38,905 nucleotides of DNA, from the IMG/VR virus record IMGVR_UViG_3300031754_000010, positions 1-38,905 of that record, one strand, 5' to 3'. The number at the start of each line of letters is the position of its first letter. The stretch's first letter is position 1. The DNA is from a virus. The notes under the pieces are model-generated. The model saw nothing but the letters and a program-made list of their open reading frames with translations, searched no databases and was not told the DNA's origin. Shown here in pieces: positions 7,501 through 15,122 of this stretch. The position numbers and the translations under genes were made by a program.

Positions 7501-9041
7501 TGGCCATCCCCTGCGTCCAGATCCAGCGTTGCGCCAGCCATGCGGATATGGTTAAACGTATCCGTGATGTTCAGTTGATAGATGCGCCCGCGGCTGCGAC
7601 CTAACTCAAGTGCATAGTAGCGCTGGAAGCCAGTAGCCCCAGGATTGAAGCCCACATCCGTTCCAGGGCCATTCAATTGATACGCATTCTTGTAGGTGAC
7701 CCCAAAGTCATCGGAATAGGACAACGACGGTACAGCTGTTCCGAAGTTGCCAATCACTTCGAAGCGCCTATGCATGACAACCTTGGTAAGGTCCTCCACA
7801 TATGGTGCTTGGCGCACATAGGCAATAGACTGATTCGCCCCGCCGGTGGTTATATCCCCGGTATTTGCTAGTGACTGCTGAAGCACTTGGCCGCTGGTAG
7901 CGGAGCCCACGAAGTTGGCTATCCCAACTCCCGATAGCTGCCCCGGTGCCGTGGCTTCACAGCATGGGATCACCCCGCCATATTGGCGGCTATGCCAGAT
8001 CCCTTCGGTCAGGTCATAGACAAGGGCCGTTCTTTGCGTGGTCGTGCCAAGCCCGCCATCTCCGAACAGCAGCACATAGAACGTGTGGCCCGCTTCCTGG
8101 TAGCCATGCGCCCACGCCCGGCGCAAATATTGGTCGCCCAGCGTATTGGCAATATTCGATAAATAGCCCTCGATATACGGGTCGCTGATCTTTACCGGGC
8201 TCATGCCTTTGCTCATGTAGACCTGCGCGTACCCGGTGTGGTCTTGGCCTAACCAGATAATTGTGTTGAAAAACTTCACCACCGAAAACGGGGCGATACA
8301 GCCCAGGTTTATGGTCGCGCCTTGATACCTTTGAAACGGAAATGGCGAAGTGCCTGCGTTGAACCAAATCTCGGTAGCCTGCAGGCCAAACACCCAAAGG
8401 AAACCATTAAGCACAGCCAGAGCATTAACGAAGTCCGAAGCCCCTGAGCGCACCGCAAAGGCTTGAGTGCCTGCTGGGCCCGGTATCCAATTCGTCGCAT
8501 CACCAAAAGCCGAAACATTGATTTGATTGGGCTGTGAGGCATTCTGCAGGCTCGCTCCATTCGCCACAGCTATGGCGAAGCCGTCCATGTATTCCAGATA
8601 GCGCCCATTGAACTGCGACACCATATTGGTGCCGTTGTAGGTATAAATCTGGCTAGAACTGGAGTCCTGCACTACGGTAGTATTGGCGCTCGTGCCGCCA
8701 CCCATCTTGATCAGCTTTGCGGCCGCTACCCCGGTACTACCAGGCATAGACCCAAAATCCGTTACTGATGCCCCCGTCTGTACCTGATAGAGATGCGTAC
8801 CTGAAACCACGTATATAATATTGGAATCCGGCATGATTCCACGTACTGGACTAGCTGCCAGAGTAGTGTAAGCAGACATTCCGGGCCGCGCTATGAGAAA
8901 GCGCCGCTGGCGCGAGCTTGGCAATGCCGTATCAGGATAGAGATTCTGGCAGCGCGAAGCATCAAGCTGCGAGGCTCCATAGAAGGGAACGGAGTAATCG
9001 TACTCGGGGCCAGCGAAGTTTGGGAACTCGATGCGGGGCAT
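7497..9041 (-). CDS. P22 gp10-like packaged DNA stabilization/tail hub protein (514 aa)
   Basis: This resembles the P22 gp10 family, which plugs the portal after packaging and links tail parts. Features are an N-terminal NLYPD motif (RCQNLYPDTALP), FLIARPGMSAYTTLA, and many short beta-blade repeats such as IIYVVSGTHLYQV and NALAVLNGFLWVFG. It ends with RYYALELGRSRGRIYQLNITD, typical of the family. Length is close to P22 gp10 (472). I chose ATG 9041 (MPRIEFPNFAG); the longer reading to 9095 adds residues unlike the family. The gene now faces an inserted HNH gene. Confidence 0.82.
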   Translation of the reverse strand: MPRIEFPNFAGPEYDYSVPFYGASQLDASRCQNLYPDTALPSSRQRRFLIARPGMSAYTTLAASPVRGIMPDSNIIYVVSGTHLYQVQTGASVTDFGSMPGSTGVAAAKLIKMGGGTSANTTVVQDSSSSQIYTYNGTNMVSQFNGRYLEYMDGFAIAVANGASLQNASQPNQINVSAFGDATNWIPGPAGTQAFAVRSGASDFVNALAVLNGFLWVFGLQATEIWFNAGTSPFPFQRYQGATINLGCIAPFSVVKFFNTIIWLGQDHTGYAQVYMSKGMSPVKISDPYIEGYLSNIANTLGDQYLRRAWAHGYQEAGHTFYVLLFGDGGLGTTTQRTALVYDLTEGIWHSRQYGGVIPCCEATAPGQLSGVGIANFVGSATSGQVLQQSLANTGDITTGGANQSIAYVRQAPYVEDLTKVVMHRRFEVIGNFGTAVPSLSYSDDFGVTYKNAYQLNGPGTDVGFNPGATGFQRYYALELGRSRGRIYQLNITDTFNHIRMAGATLDLDAGDGQ

Positions 9042-9074
9042 TAAACCACCGCCCCGTGGTAAGATAACTGAGGC

Positions 9075-9109
9075 GAGCCGCTGCAGCACTGACATGCCGC
9101 AAGCGGCTC
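9075..9109. promoter_or_regulatory. Stem-loop upstream of the HNH gene
   Basis: GAGCCGCT (9075-9082) pairs perfectly with AGCGGCTC (9102-9109) around a 19-base loop. It lies between the gp10-like start and the plus-strand HNH start. It could be the transcription stop or boundary of the mobile insertion, or a leader structure of the HNH mRNA. There is no T-run. Confidence 0.4.
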
Positions 9110-9139
9110 TAAGCAGACCGATCTGAGTAGGAGACCGAT

Positions 9140-9592
9140 ATGCCTGAACAGCATTCTACCGAACTTTGGAAGCCGATCGACGGCTATCCTGGATACGAGA
9201 TCAGCAACCAGGGGAATTTGCGCTCCAGCCGTGGCTTTGGCCGTGTAGGCGGTAACGGGCGCGTGCATATGCTGAAGCCCCAACTGAACCGCTTCAACGG
9301 CTATATGCAGGCTGTTTTTTCGGTTAACTGCAAAAAGACTGGGCAGCGCATTCATGCCTTGGTTGCGCGCGCCTTCATCGGTCCAATACTCAAAGGAATG
9401 ACGGTTAACCACATCAACGGAATTAAGACGGATAACCGCGCCGAGAATCTGGAGATCGTGACTCTTAGCGAAAATATGCTCCACGCCTTCAGGGTATTGG
9501 GGCTCAGGCCGGTTCCGGCAGACGCAATCATCCGCGACCCTATTACTGGCCGCATTAAAGGCCGACGGGCATATAAGAATCAAGGACATTAG
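9140..9592 (+). CDS. Free-standing HNH homing endonuclease with NUMOD4 domain (150 aa)
   Basis: The N-terminus has a NUMOD4 motif (W10-KPIDGYPGYEISNQGNLRS). The catalytic part is an HNH_3 type: H72 in QRIHALVARAFIG, then TVNHINGIKTDNRAENLEIVT (N90, H91, N99, N103) and SENMLHAF. Such genes are mobile and cut homologous sites in related phages. It has a good Shine-Dalgarno (TAGGAG, 6 bases before ATG). It runs against the late operon and fits exactly between the gp10-like and gp4-like genes, ending 3 bases before the next stop codon. This is a clear late insertion. Confidence 0.92.
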   Translation: MPEQHSTELWKPIDGYPGYEISNQGNLRSSRGFGRVGGNGRVHMLKPQLNRFNGYMQAVFSVNCKKTGQRIHALVARAFIGPILKGMTVNHINGIKTDNRAENLEIVTLSENMLHAFRVLGLRPVPADAIIRDPITGRIKGRRAYKNQGH

Positions 9593-9595
9593 GGC

Positions 9596-10387
9596 CTAAT
9601 TATATTCTCCCGTGCCGTAATTCCACGCACCGCCCATATGATTCTTGCCGTTATACATCGGGTCACACTTAGCTGGTGCCGCAGGCGCATTGAAGGACTT
9701 GACCCACATCTTGGCTTCAACAGCCTGCATCTTCACTTCTTCGAGCATCAGCGGATCGTACGAACGCATCCCACCGGGGCCTGGAACCTTGGCATACAGC
9801 CGCATCATGGGCGCGATGCTGACGGCTAGATTCTTGCGGAGTAGCCGCTCATAGCCCGGCGGGAATGTTAGGGGCGTGACCAGATCGGGGAATGTCGACA
9901 GCTGCTGCCAGGTGAACAGTTCCAGGATGTAGCCGGAGATCGGCCCTGGCCAGATAAAGATGGTTCCAGCCTGGGATGTGGTAAAGCCGTAATCGTAGTA
10001 GATCTTCAGCGGCAGAGCGCTCGGAATCTGCTGTACCCGGATATTGGCGTATTCCTCATGATTGAGAATTGTCATTGGGCGCCGCACCACGGGAGAAACC
10101 GTATTGATAATTATGTTGGCGTTCTCAATCTTCGTGGGGCGAGTGGCCCGGAAGTTGGGGGGGTTCTCGTTCGGGCCAATGGTATAGAACTGCGATAGCG
10201 CGGTCAGCGTGTAATCAGATTGCAGAATGGTGAACACCATGAGTTCGTCCATCAAGAACATCTGCAACATCTGATTAGCCTCGGTAAGGCAATCATTCAG
10301 GACGTCGGTAGATGTTGTCTGGCCGGGGCGCAACGCCCCTATGTCGCGCAGGGCCTGGTATGTTAGTTGCGTGAGGGTAACACTCAT
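9596..10387 (-). CDS. P22 gp4-like tail adaptor / head completion protein (263 aa)
   Basis: The start TLTQLTYQALRDIGALRPGQ, then CLTEANQMLQMFLMDEL and YTIGPN, is the helical adaptor layout seen in gp4-type tail accessory factors of P22-like phages, which bind under the portal ring. It is followed by Pro-rich and aromatic segments (IIINTVSPVVRRPMTI, IFIWPGPISGYILELFTW) and FPPGYERLLRKNLAVSIAPM near 175. At 263 residues it is larger than P22 gp4 (166). It overlaps its partner gene at base 10387. The role is inferred from pattern and order. Confidence 0.7.
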   Translation of the reverse strand: MSVTLTQLTYQALRDIGALRPGQTTSTDVLNDCLTEANQMLQMFLMDELMVFTILQSDYTLTALSQFYTIGPNENPPNFRATRPTKIENANIIINTVSPVVRRPMTILNHEEYANIRVQQIPSALPLKIYYDYGFTTSQAGTIFIWPGPISGYILELFTWQQLSTFPDLVTPLTFPPGYERLLRKNLAVSIAPMMRLYAKVPGPGGMRSYDPLMLEEVKMQAVEAKMWVKSFNAPAAPAKCDPMYNGKNHMGGAWNYGTGEYN

Positions 10388-10812
10388 TATCCTGTGCCCT
10401 CATCGCCGCGCTGTGGGAACGCGAACTGCAGCATTATGGGCGTTGCGGCCTTGCGGGCTTCTGCAGCCTGCTTAACTAGGGCCTGCGTAGGCTGTACGCC
10501 ATATTCAGGAGAAAGTTCAATCGCCAGATTGAGTTCAAGCGCCCGGATATAGGCCAGTGGCAGAGTAATCGGCGTAGTTGGATTAGCGAAGCTGGGTTGC
10601 GTGGCCGGGGTGTACGTTCCGCCGGCCAAGGTATAGAGCGCCAGGAATGTCTGCAGCGAGAGTGTTTGTTCCTGATACCAACTCTCCAGCAGATTATTGG
10701 CTACTGCCTGGGCGTCAGTAAGCTGCTGGGCCGATAGCAGTTCGCCAGAATCCAAGGAGCCCAGCATTTGTACAGCTACCGTGGCGGCCGTCGTTAGAGT
10801 AATGCTGGGCAT
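10387..10812 (-). CDS. gp4-like head-tail adaptor, second copy type (141 aa)
   Basis: TAATVAVQMLGSLDSGELLSA, then NLLESWYQEQ and PLAYIRALELNLAIELSPEYGV, match the common small podovirus adaptor fold (helices, a GE-SA hinge, and a 'LA-ELAPEYG' helix). It is distantly like the N-terminal part of the downstream 263-residue protein. It probably forms a ring between portal and hub. Its stop shares a base with the start of the next gene. Confidence 0.68.
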   Translation of the reverse strand: MPSITLTTAATVAVQMLGSLDSGELLSAQQLTDAQAVANNLLESWYQEQTLSLQTFLALYTLAGGTYTPATQPSFANPTTPITLPLAYIRALELNLAIELSPEYGVQPTQALVKQAAEARKAATPIMLQFAFPQRGDEGTG

Positions 10813-10823
10813 TTAGCCCCTCC

Positions 10824-10925
10824 TTAGCGGATCGCCAAAGATTCAATCAGGCGCTTGGTCTTGCGAAGGAACCGCAGGGCCCTCTTGGTTTTACGCTCGC
10901 GCTTGAGATGTTTTTCTCTGCTCAT
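10824..10925 (-). CDS. Very small basic protein (33 aa)
   Basis: MSREKHLKRERKTKRALRF... is almost half Lys and Arg. A strong Shine-Dalgarno (AAGGGAG) precedes ATG 10925 and the gene fits neatly between its neighbours. It may bind nucleic acid or be a virion cement peptide. The family is not known. Confidence 0.55.
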   Translation of the reverse strand: MSREKHLKRERKTKRALRFLRKTKRLIESLAIR

Positions 10926-10935
10926 TGTTTCTCCC

Positions 10936-11616
10936 TTAGTTTTCGTCAACAGGTGGCGGCAAGGTCGGCCCAGTATTAGGGTCATTGGGCTGTTTCTTAG
11001 GGGGACGGCCACGGCGCTTTCCCTGGTTAGGTTCTGGCTTACCCTGGCGTGGCTCGTTGACCATTACATCCTTGTGGCCTGCCAGTTGCCCTTCGAGGCG
11101 AGCGATGGTGACGGCCGGATCTTCTCCGGGGCCCTCGTTCAGGGGCTCGATATCCGTCAGCCTGTAGACCCACGGCCCGACTTGATACTTTCCGTGGTAT
11201 TTTTCGCCCAGCAGGCGCTTTTCGTGCGCTTCGTCTTTAACGATGCGCTCCTCGACAAAGGCATTGCCCTGATACAAGCCGGTCGGTCCATCCAGCTTAG
11301 AATCGTACTTCGGGTCCATATTGCGCCTGAACATGGTACGCGGGTAGAGATGCGGGATATACGTGGTGGTATACCCCATCTTCTCCAGCTCGATCTGTTG
11401 GTCTTCGCGTGTGACATACTGGGCCTCCAGCGTGTGATGGTATAGCCAGATCGGGTAGCCGCCGTTCTTGGCTTTAATCAGCGGTGCCTGATCGATAACC
11501 AGGACGCGCGGATTGCCAGCCTTGGGCGGCTTGAGCGAGCTCATGATGCTCTGTACTCGCTCCCAGTCGGTATACTGGCCTCCGGTGGGGCCAATGATGC
11601 TACGGTAATCTTCCAT
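10936..11616 (-). CDS. Hypothetical protein with AT-hook-like tail (226 aa)
   Basis: The body begins MEDYRSIIGPTGGQYTDWERVQSIM and holds aromatic-rich segments (GYPIWLYHHTLEAQYVT, KYHGKYQVGPWVYRLTD). A helical stretch with a QLAGHKDVMV end leads into a basic Pro-rich tail with KRRGRPPKK near residue 205, an AT-hook-like motif. It lies between the coat and adaptor genes, so a head-associated or DNA-contacting role is plausible. The start is linked to the preceding gene by TAATG. I do not recognise the family. Confidence 0.68.
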   Translation of the reverse strand: MEDYRSIIGPTGGQYTDWERVQSIMSSLKPPKAGNPRVLVIDQAPLIKAKNGGYPIWLYHHTLEAQYVTREDQQIELEKMGYTTTYIPHLYPRTMFRRNMDPKYDSKLDGPTGLYQGNAFVEERIVKDEAHEKRLLGEKYHGKYQVGPWVYRLTDIEPLNEGPGEDPAVTIARLEGQLAGHKDVMVNEPRQGKPEPNQGKRRGRPPKKQPNDPNTGPTLPPPVDEN

Positions 11617-11795
11617 TACGCCCCCTTGTTGTCGTGCGGATGACGCCAGCCATCCGCGCGCGCCGCCTTCTCTTCAGCGGCATTCTTGACGGTGCGCTCA
11701 AGGTCGCCTTTAACCAGGAACTTCGGGTACGGAGTCCCGGCGGGAGCGGCCTTGGGCATGTCGCCTACTGTGACTGCCTCTCTTTTAGGTGGCAT
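11616..11795 (-). CDS. Hypothetical small basic protein (59 aa)
   Basis: MPPKREAVTVGDMPKAAP..., ending WRHPHDNKGA. It starts at ATG 11795, on the last base of the exported-protein gene, and stops as TAATG with the next gene. A charged helix (DLERTVKNAAEEKAARADGW) fills the second half. It is too short to assign, but the coupling on both sides supports it. Confidence 0.62.
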   Translation of the reverse strand: MPPKREAVTVGDMPKAAPAGTPYPKFLVKGDLERTVKNAAEEKAARADGWRHPHDNKGA

Positions 11796-12670
11796 TAGTA
11801 AAGTGCTCCAAGCGGCCCGGTAGCGGTAGTAAAGCTGCTGGGCGGGGTGATGGTGGTCGGAATGGTACCAGATGTGCCGGTCTGACTACCGGCCTGTTCG
11901 CTCAATCCAAGCTGTCCGGTAACGTATTTCTGAACCAGGGCGGTAGTTCCGTTGCTCTGGAAGCCGATAAAGAACGAACGTAAGCCGCTGATTTCGATTG
12001 GCGTAAGCAATGGCTGGCACTGATATTGATTGGTACCAGCAGCCAGGGTAGCGGCTGTTTGTCCCAGGAGGTTCCCGGCATAGTCGTAGATAAAGAAGAT
12101 GTGGTTGTCGGTACCTACGGTTCCACCATTCAGCATGCAGATTCCATTTACCGGGCGGCTATGCTCAACGGCAATCTCACTGATGTATAGCGTTCCGGCT
12201 ACTGGAGCCGCCGAACTGGAGGCCGGGCCACCAAATACAGGTTGCGGACTGTTCAATGGTGCTGGGCTGGCATCCTCTACAGGAAATAGGTTCAGGGCGA
12301 TTGGCCTGGAAGTGTCGCCCGTGTTGGTAGCCGGGTTGCCAATCCAGATCACTGAGCCGTTGGCGTGCTGCTGGGTCGGAGTTCCAAGGCGGCCACGAAA
12401 GACGCGGAAGCAGGTAGCGGAATTACCCGATCCTTGAACCTGGAGCATTTCACGGTCGATAAACAACATCGACCCGGTTTGACCACTGGTCAAAGACGGC
12501 ACCACAACGCCGGTCGCAGAAGCAAGGCAAGCCTGAGTTTGAGTAACGGTAACTACCTGCGATAGGGTTGTGGTCCCTACCAACGGGTTGCTCACAGGAA
12601 ACCCAAAGGTCTGGAACTGCGCGAAAGCCGCGCCCGTGGTAAACGCGAAAGTTAGGAGTAGTTTTTTCAT
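11795..12670 (-). CDS. Exported phage protein with signal peptide, in the head gene block (291 aa)
   Basis: It begins with a clear Sec signal peptide (MKKLLLTFAFTTGAAFA, cut before Gln). The mature part is Thr/Ser/Gly-rich beta-type sequence with IDREMLQVQGSGN, RVFRGRLGTPTQQHANGSVIW, YISEIAVEHSRPVNGICMLNGG and FFIYDYAGNLLGQTAATL. The 'RG..GT....H..G' stretch resembles phage fibre or decoration domains. It lies immediately downstream of the coat gene, where decoration proteins are often found. A cleavable signal on a protein in this position is odd, since heads assemble in the cytoplasm. Confidence 0.72.
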   Translation of the reverse strand: MKKLLLTFAFTTGAAFAQFQTFGFPVSNPLVGTTTLSQVVTVTQTQACLASATGVVVPSLTSGQTGSMLFIDREMLQVQGSGNSATCFRVFRGRLGTPTQQHANGSVIWIGNPATNTGDTSRPIALNLFPVEDASPAPLNSPQPVFGGPASSSAAPVAGTLYISEIAVEHSRPVNGICMLNGGTVGTDNHIFFIYDYAGNLLGQTAATLAAGTNQYQCQPLLTPIEISGLRSFFIGFQSNGTTALVQKYVTGQLGLSEQAGSQTGTSGTIPTTITPPSSFTTATGPLGALY

Positions 12671-12687
12671 GTTCGTAGATTCCTCCT

Positions 12688-13953
12688 TTACGAGCAGACT
12701 CGGCAGCAGCCCTCGATGTAGACTGGCGCGATTCCATAATAGACATCGAACCTATTGATCCACATGTCGCGGTAGCCGTCGTAAATGCGCACGAAACGCA
12801 GCGAAACGCCGATTTCGTTAGAGCGATCCTCAAAACCCATATCCACTCCCTCTGGCACATCCCCTGGAAACGAAACATAAGCAAAGGCTTCGTGATGGAA
12901 CACAAGGCCCTGAGGAGTGGAAACGCCGGCCAGCGCAGCTTGGCCAGCCGCCGCAGTGTGGTACACGTTGATTAGTGCGCCGCTCGCCGGGGAATTGGTG
13001 ACGTTCTGGAATTGCCCGCTGGGAACAATCGCCGGAGCGATAATCAGCGTGGAGTTGCCGGAACCGTCCGAAGCCGCCGTGGCCTGGATGACAAAATCCT
13101 GGAGAGCGCCGGTAGACTGCCTATTCTGAGGATTGACAGCGAACACACCGGCAATGGTGATGTTGTCGCCAATATTCAGCAGGCCGCTAACGTTGTTAGA
13201 CCAGCCATTAGTGACTAAGCTGGTTCCGGTCTGGCCCGCTCCGTTCACCGCAGGAGTCCCACCTAACGCCCCGATTACCTGAGTCGCTAAGTTGTTTTCC
13301 TGAAACCACTTGTAGCCGAGAGCGTTGGAGATCTGCCCCGGAATCATCACGCCATACTCAACCTGCTTCGAGATCATCGCTGGCGGATTGAAGAATGCCT
13401 TACTAAAGTCCACCCATGCCGTACGCATGTTCGGGGTGATTACGCAGCAGTATTCATCCCTAGGCGGAAAGCCCATTTCAACGAGCCGCTGCCCAGCCTG
13501 TGCGTAGATTTGATAAGCATCTGAGGAACTGAAGCCAGGAGCTGTTCCCGGTGTTCCCACCAGATTGGCCGTATTCTGCTCGGCCACAAGGGCGCACCGC
13601 AGGTCCAGCTTATTGGCTAAAGCGATGCCGTACTTTTCGAGGTAGCGCCGGCGGAAGTCATCCAGTGAAAGAAACTTCTCGGCAGACGAAAACTCGAAGT
13701 CCACACCGGACTGTTGGTTAATGGTGACCGGTACCTCGGTATCGGTGATTCCCTCGGGCTGGTACGCTTGGCCGTCGCGGCCGATGGCGCGCGCTGGCTT
13801 GCGTAGAAAGATCGTGTCACCGATCTTTCCGCCCGCTTTGCCGAATTCTTTTTCCGGGTCGCGGTAAAAATGCGGGAGAACGTGCAACTCGTTTTCGAGG
13901 ACCATCACGGTTTCGCGTGTGATCTCCTGACGAGTCAGTAATTGATTGGCCAT
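12688..13953 (-). CDS. P22 coat-like major capsid protein (421 aa)
   Basis: This is the major head protein of P22 gp5 type (HK97 fold). The N-terminus LTRQEITRETVMVLENELHVLPHFYRDPEKEFGKAGGKIGDTIFLRKPAR is followed by VPVTINQQSGVDFEFSSAEKFLSLDDF (the beta-hinge region). RTAWVDFSKAFFNPPAMISKQ follows, and then an inserted beta domain (about 235-320) where P22 has its I-domain. The C-terminus GVSLRFVRIYDGYRDMWINRFDVYYG is diagnostic. Length is near P22 coat (430). A GGGGGCGGA Shine-Dalgarno precedes ATG 13953. Confidence 0.92.
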   Translation of the reverse strand: MANQLLTRQEITRETVMVLENELHVLPHFYRDPEKEFGKAGGKIGDTIFLRKPARAIGRDGQAYQPEGITDTEVPVTINQQSGVDFEFSSAEKFLSLDDFRRRYLEKYGIALANKLDLRCALVAEQNTANLVGTPGTAPGFSSSDAYQIYAQAGQRLVEMGFPPRDEYCCVITPNMRTAWVDFSKAFFNPPAMISKQVEYGVMIPGQISNALGYKWFQENNLATQVIGALGGTPAVNGAGQTGTSLVTNGWSNNVSGLLNIGDNITIAGVFAVNPQNRQSTGALQDFVIQATAASDGSGNSTLIIAPAIVPSGQFQNVTNSPASGALINVYHTAAAGQAALAGVSTPQGLVFHHEAFAYVSFPGDVPEGVDMGFEDRSNEIGVSLRFVRIYDGYRDMWINRFDVYYGIAPVYIEGCCRVCS

Positions 13954-13993
13954 TCCGCCCCCTAGCGGCTTGGCCCGGTCTATTCAGCCGGGG

Positions 13994-15028
13994 CTAACCG
14001 GCCCGTTGCGCTTTGCGGAGTGCCCGATGCTCTTCCATCGAGCGGGCCTCTGAAGTCGATTTAGCAACAGCGGGTTCGCTGCCGCCAATTGGTCTACTCG
14101 GCGCTGGAATCCGCGAAATCGGAACGGGTGCGGCTGGTTTCCGTGATTCAGGAGGCGTAGCTTGAGAAGGTTTAGCGGGAGCCTTTGATATCAGGCGGGA
14201 TATAAAACGGCACTCATCGTACTGCTCTGCCGGTTGCATCCGCTGAATACCCAGAAGCTCATCGGGGTGATCATGCAGGTAGACCAGAACGTCAACCCAA
14301 TTGGCTACGTTCTTTTCCAGTTCACCGATAACGGTTATTACCTGGCCCTGCTGATTCTTAACGCCGCCGAGCATGACCCCGCCGCCATCTGCTCGCCCGA
14401 AGATATGCTCTTCCGGGTCCACATCCGGCCGATCAGCCCGCAGCTTTTCGATAGCTGCGGTACGGCGTTCCCCTAACGTGCGCGTTTCAGCTTGCCGCTT
14501 TTCTTGCTCGGCAGCCGCCTGGCGCGTCCGTTCGCGTTCCCTATCGCGCAAGTCAATCCACTCTTCGATTAATTCCTCTTGAAGTGCATTGGGACGACGC
14601 TTGAATTGCTCGCGCGCATATTCGGCCATTGTCGGGAGTTTCGCGGCTTCAGCAGCGGGCTTCGGAGGCTCAGGGGCAGGCGGCGAAACCTGGGGTACGC
14701 TCTTTTTCCTGGACTCTTCGAGTTCCTGCTTGATGCGCGTGTTCTCCCGAAGCAGGTCCGCTATGCGGGCTTCGGCGTCTGGCTTGCGCTGTGGGTGCTT
14801 CTTCTCTTCTCGTTTTTCCTGAGGTTGTGAGGATTCCGGGGCCTCGGCGGTTTGCTCTTTAGGCTTTGGTCTGCCTTCAGAGGCGGAAGGAGGTTCCTTT
14901 TCTACCGATGGAGGTACGCCCTCCATCAGCGGCTTGCCTGCTGCCGCGGCTTTGCGAATCTCTTTATGAGCCTCGAAAGTATCGGCTTCGGCGGTAGATT
15001 TAGGAACCTGTAATTCGGTCTTTTCCAT
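13994..15028 (-). CDS. Scaffolding protein (344 aa)
   Basis: A highly charged, Pro/Ala/Glu-rich helical protein between portal and coat genes, the position of P22 gp8. The N-terminal third is disordered (KEPPSASEGRPKPKEQTAE). A coiled coil spans about 85-110. A helix run (RPNALQEELIEEWIDLRDRERERTRQ) and a structured part (NVANWVDVLVYLHDHPDELLGI) follow. The C-terminus is basic (EEHRALRKAQRAG), as needed for coat binding in P22-type scaffolds. The call rests on order and composition. Confidence 0.8.
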   Translation of the reverse strand: MEKTELQVPKSTAEADTFEAHKEIRKAAAAGKPLMEGVPPSVEKEPPSASEGRPKPKEQTAEAPESSQPQEKREEKKHPQRKPDAEARIADLLRENTRIKQELEESRKKSVPQVSPPAPEPPKPAAEAAKLPTMAEYAREQFKRRPNALQEELIEEWIDLRDRERERTRQAAAEQEKRQAETRTLGERRTAAIEKLRADRPDVDPEEHIFGRADGGGVMLGGVKNQQGQVITVIGELEKNVANWVDVLVYLHDHPDELLGIQRMQPAEQYDECRFISRLISKAPAKPSQATPPESRKPAAPVPISRIPAPSRPIGGSEPAVAKSTSEARSMEEHRALRKAQRAG

Positions 15029-15091
15029 TGGTACAGTTGACTCCGCCCGGCTCCCTATGGGGACCGGTGCTCTGCACTCTTCTACAAAACC

Positions 15092-15121
15092 ATTTTACGC
15101 CCAAAATGTTTTGAGCGTCAA
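15092..15121 (-). promoter_or_regulatory. Putative promoter for scaffold/coat genes
   Basis: On the minus strand: -35 TTGACG (15121-15116), an 18-base spacer and -10 TAAAAT (15097-15092), five of six consensus bases in each box. It lies in the only sizeable gap of the head block (15029-15122) and points at scaffold and coat, the most highly needed products. Confidence 0.65.
15097..15118. promoter_or_regulatory. Palindromic operator over the capsid promoter
   Basis: ACGCCCAAAA and TTTTGAGCGT form a 22-base inverted repeat with 10-bp arms and one mismatch. It covers the whole spacer between -35 and -10. The core AAAATGTTTT recurs at the replication promoter (34224-34233), and related inverted repeats occur at 26334-26355. 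Confidence 0.5.
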
Positions 15122-15122
15122 T

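Noticed and set aside
10855-11445. Plus-strand frame of 196 codons
   Set aside because: Opposes the 226-aa gene and the coupled 33-aa gene; hydrophobic pattern is due to antisense of charged codons.
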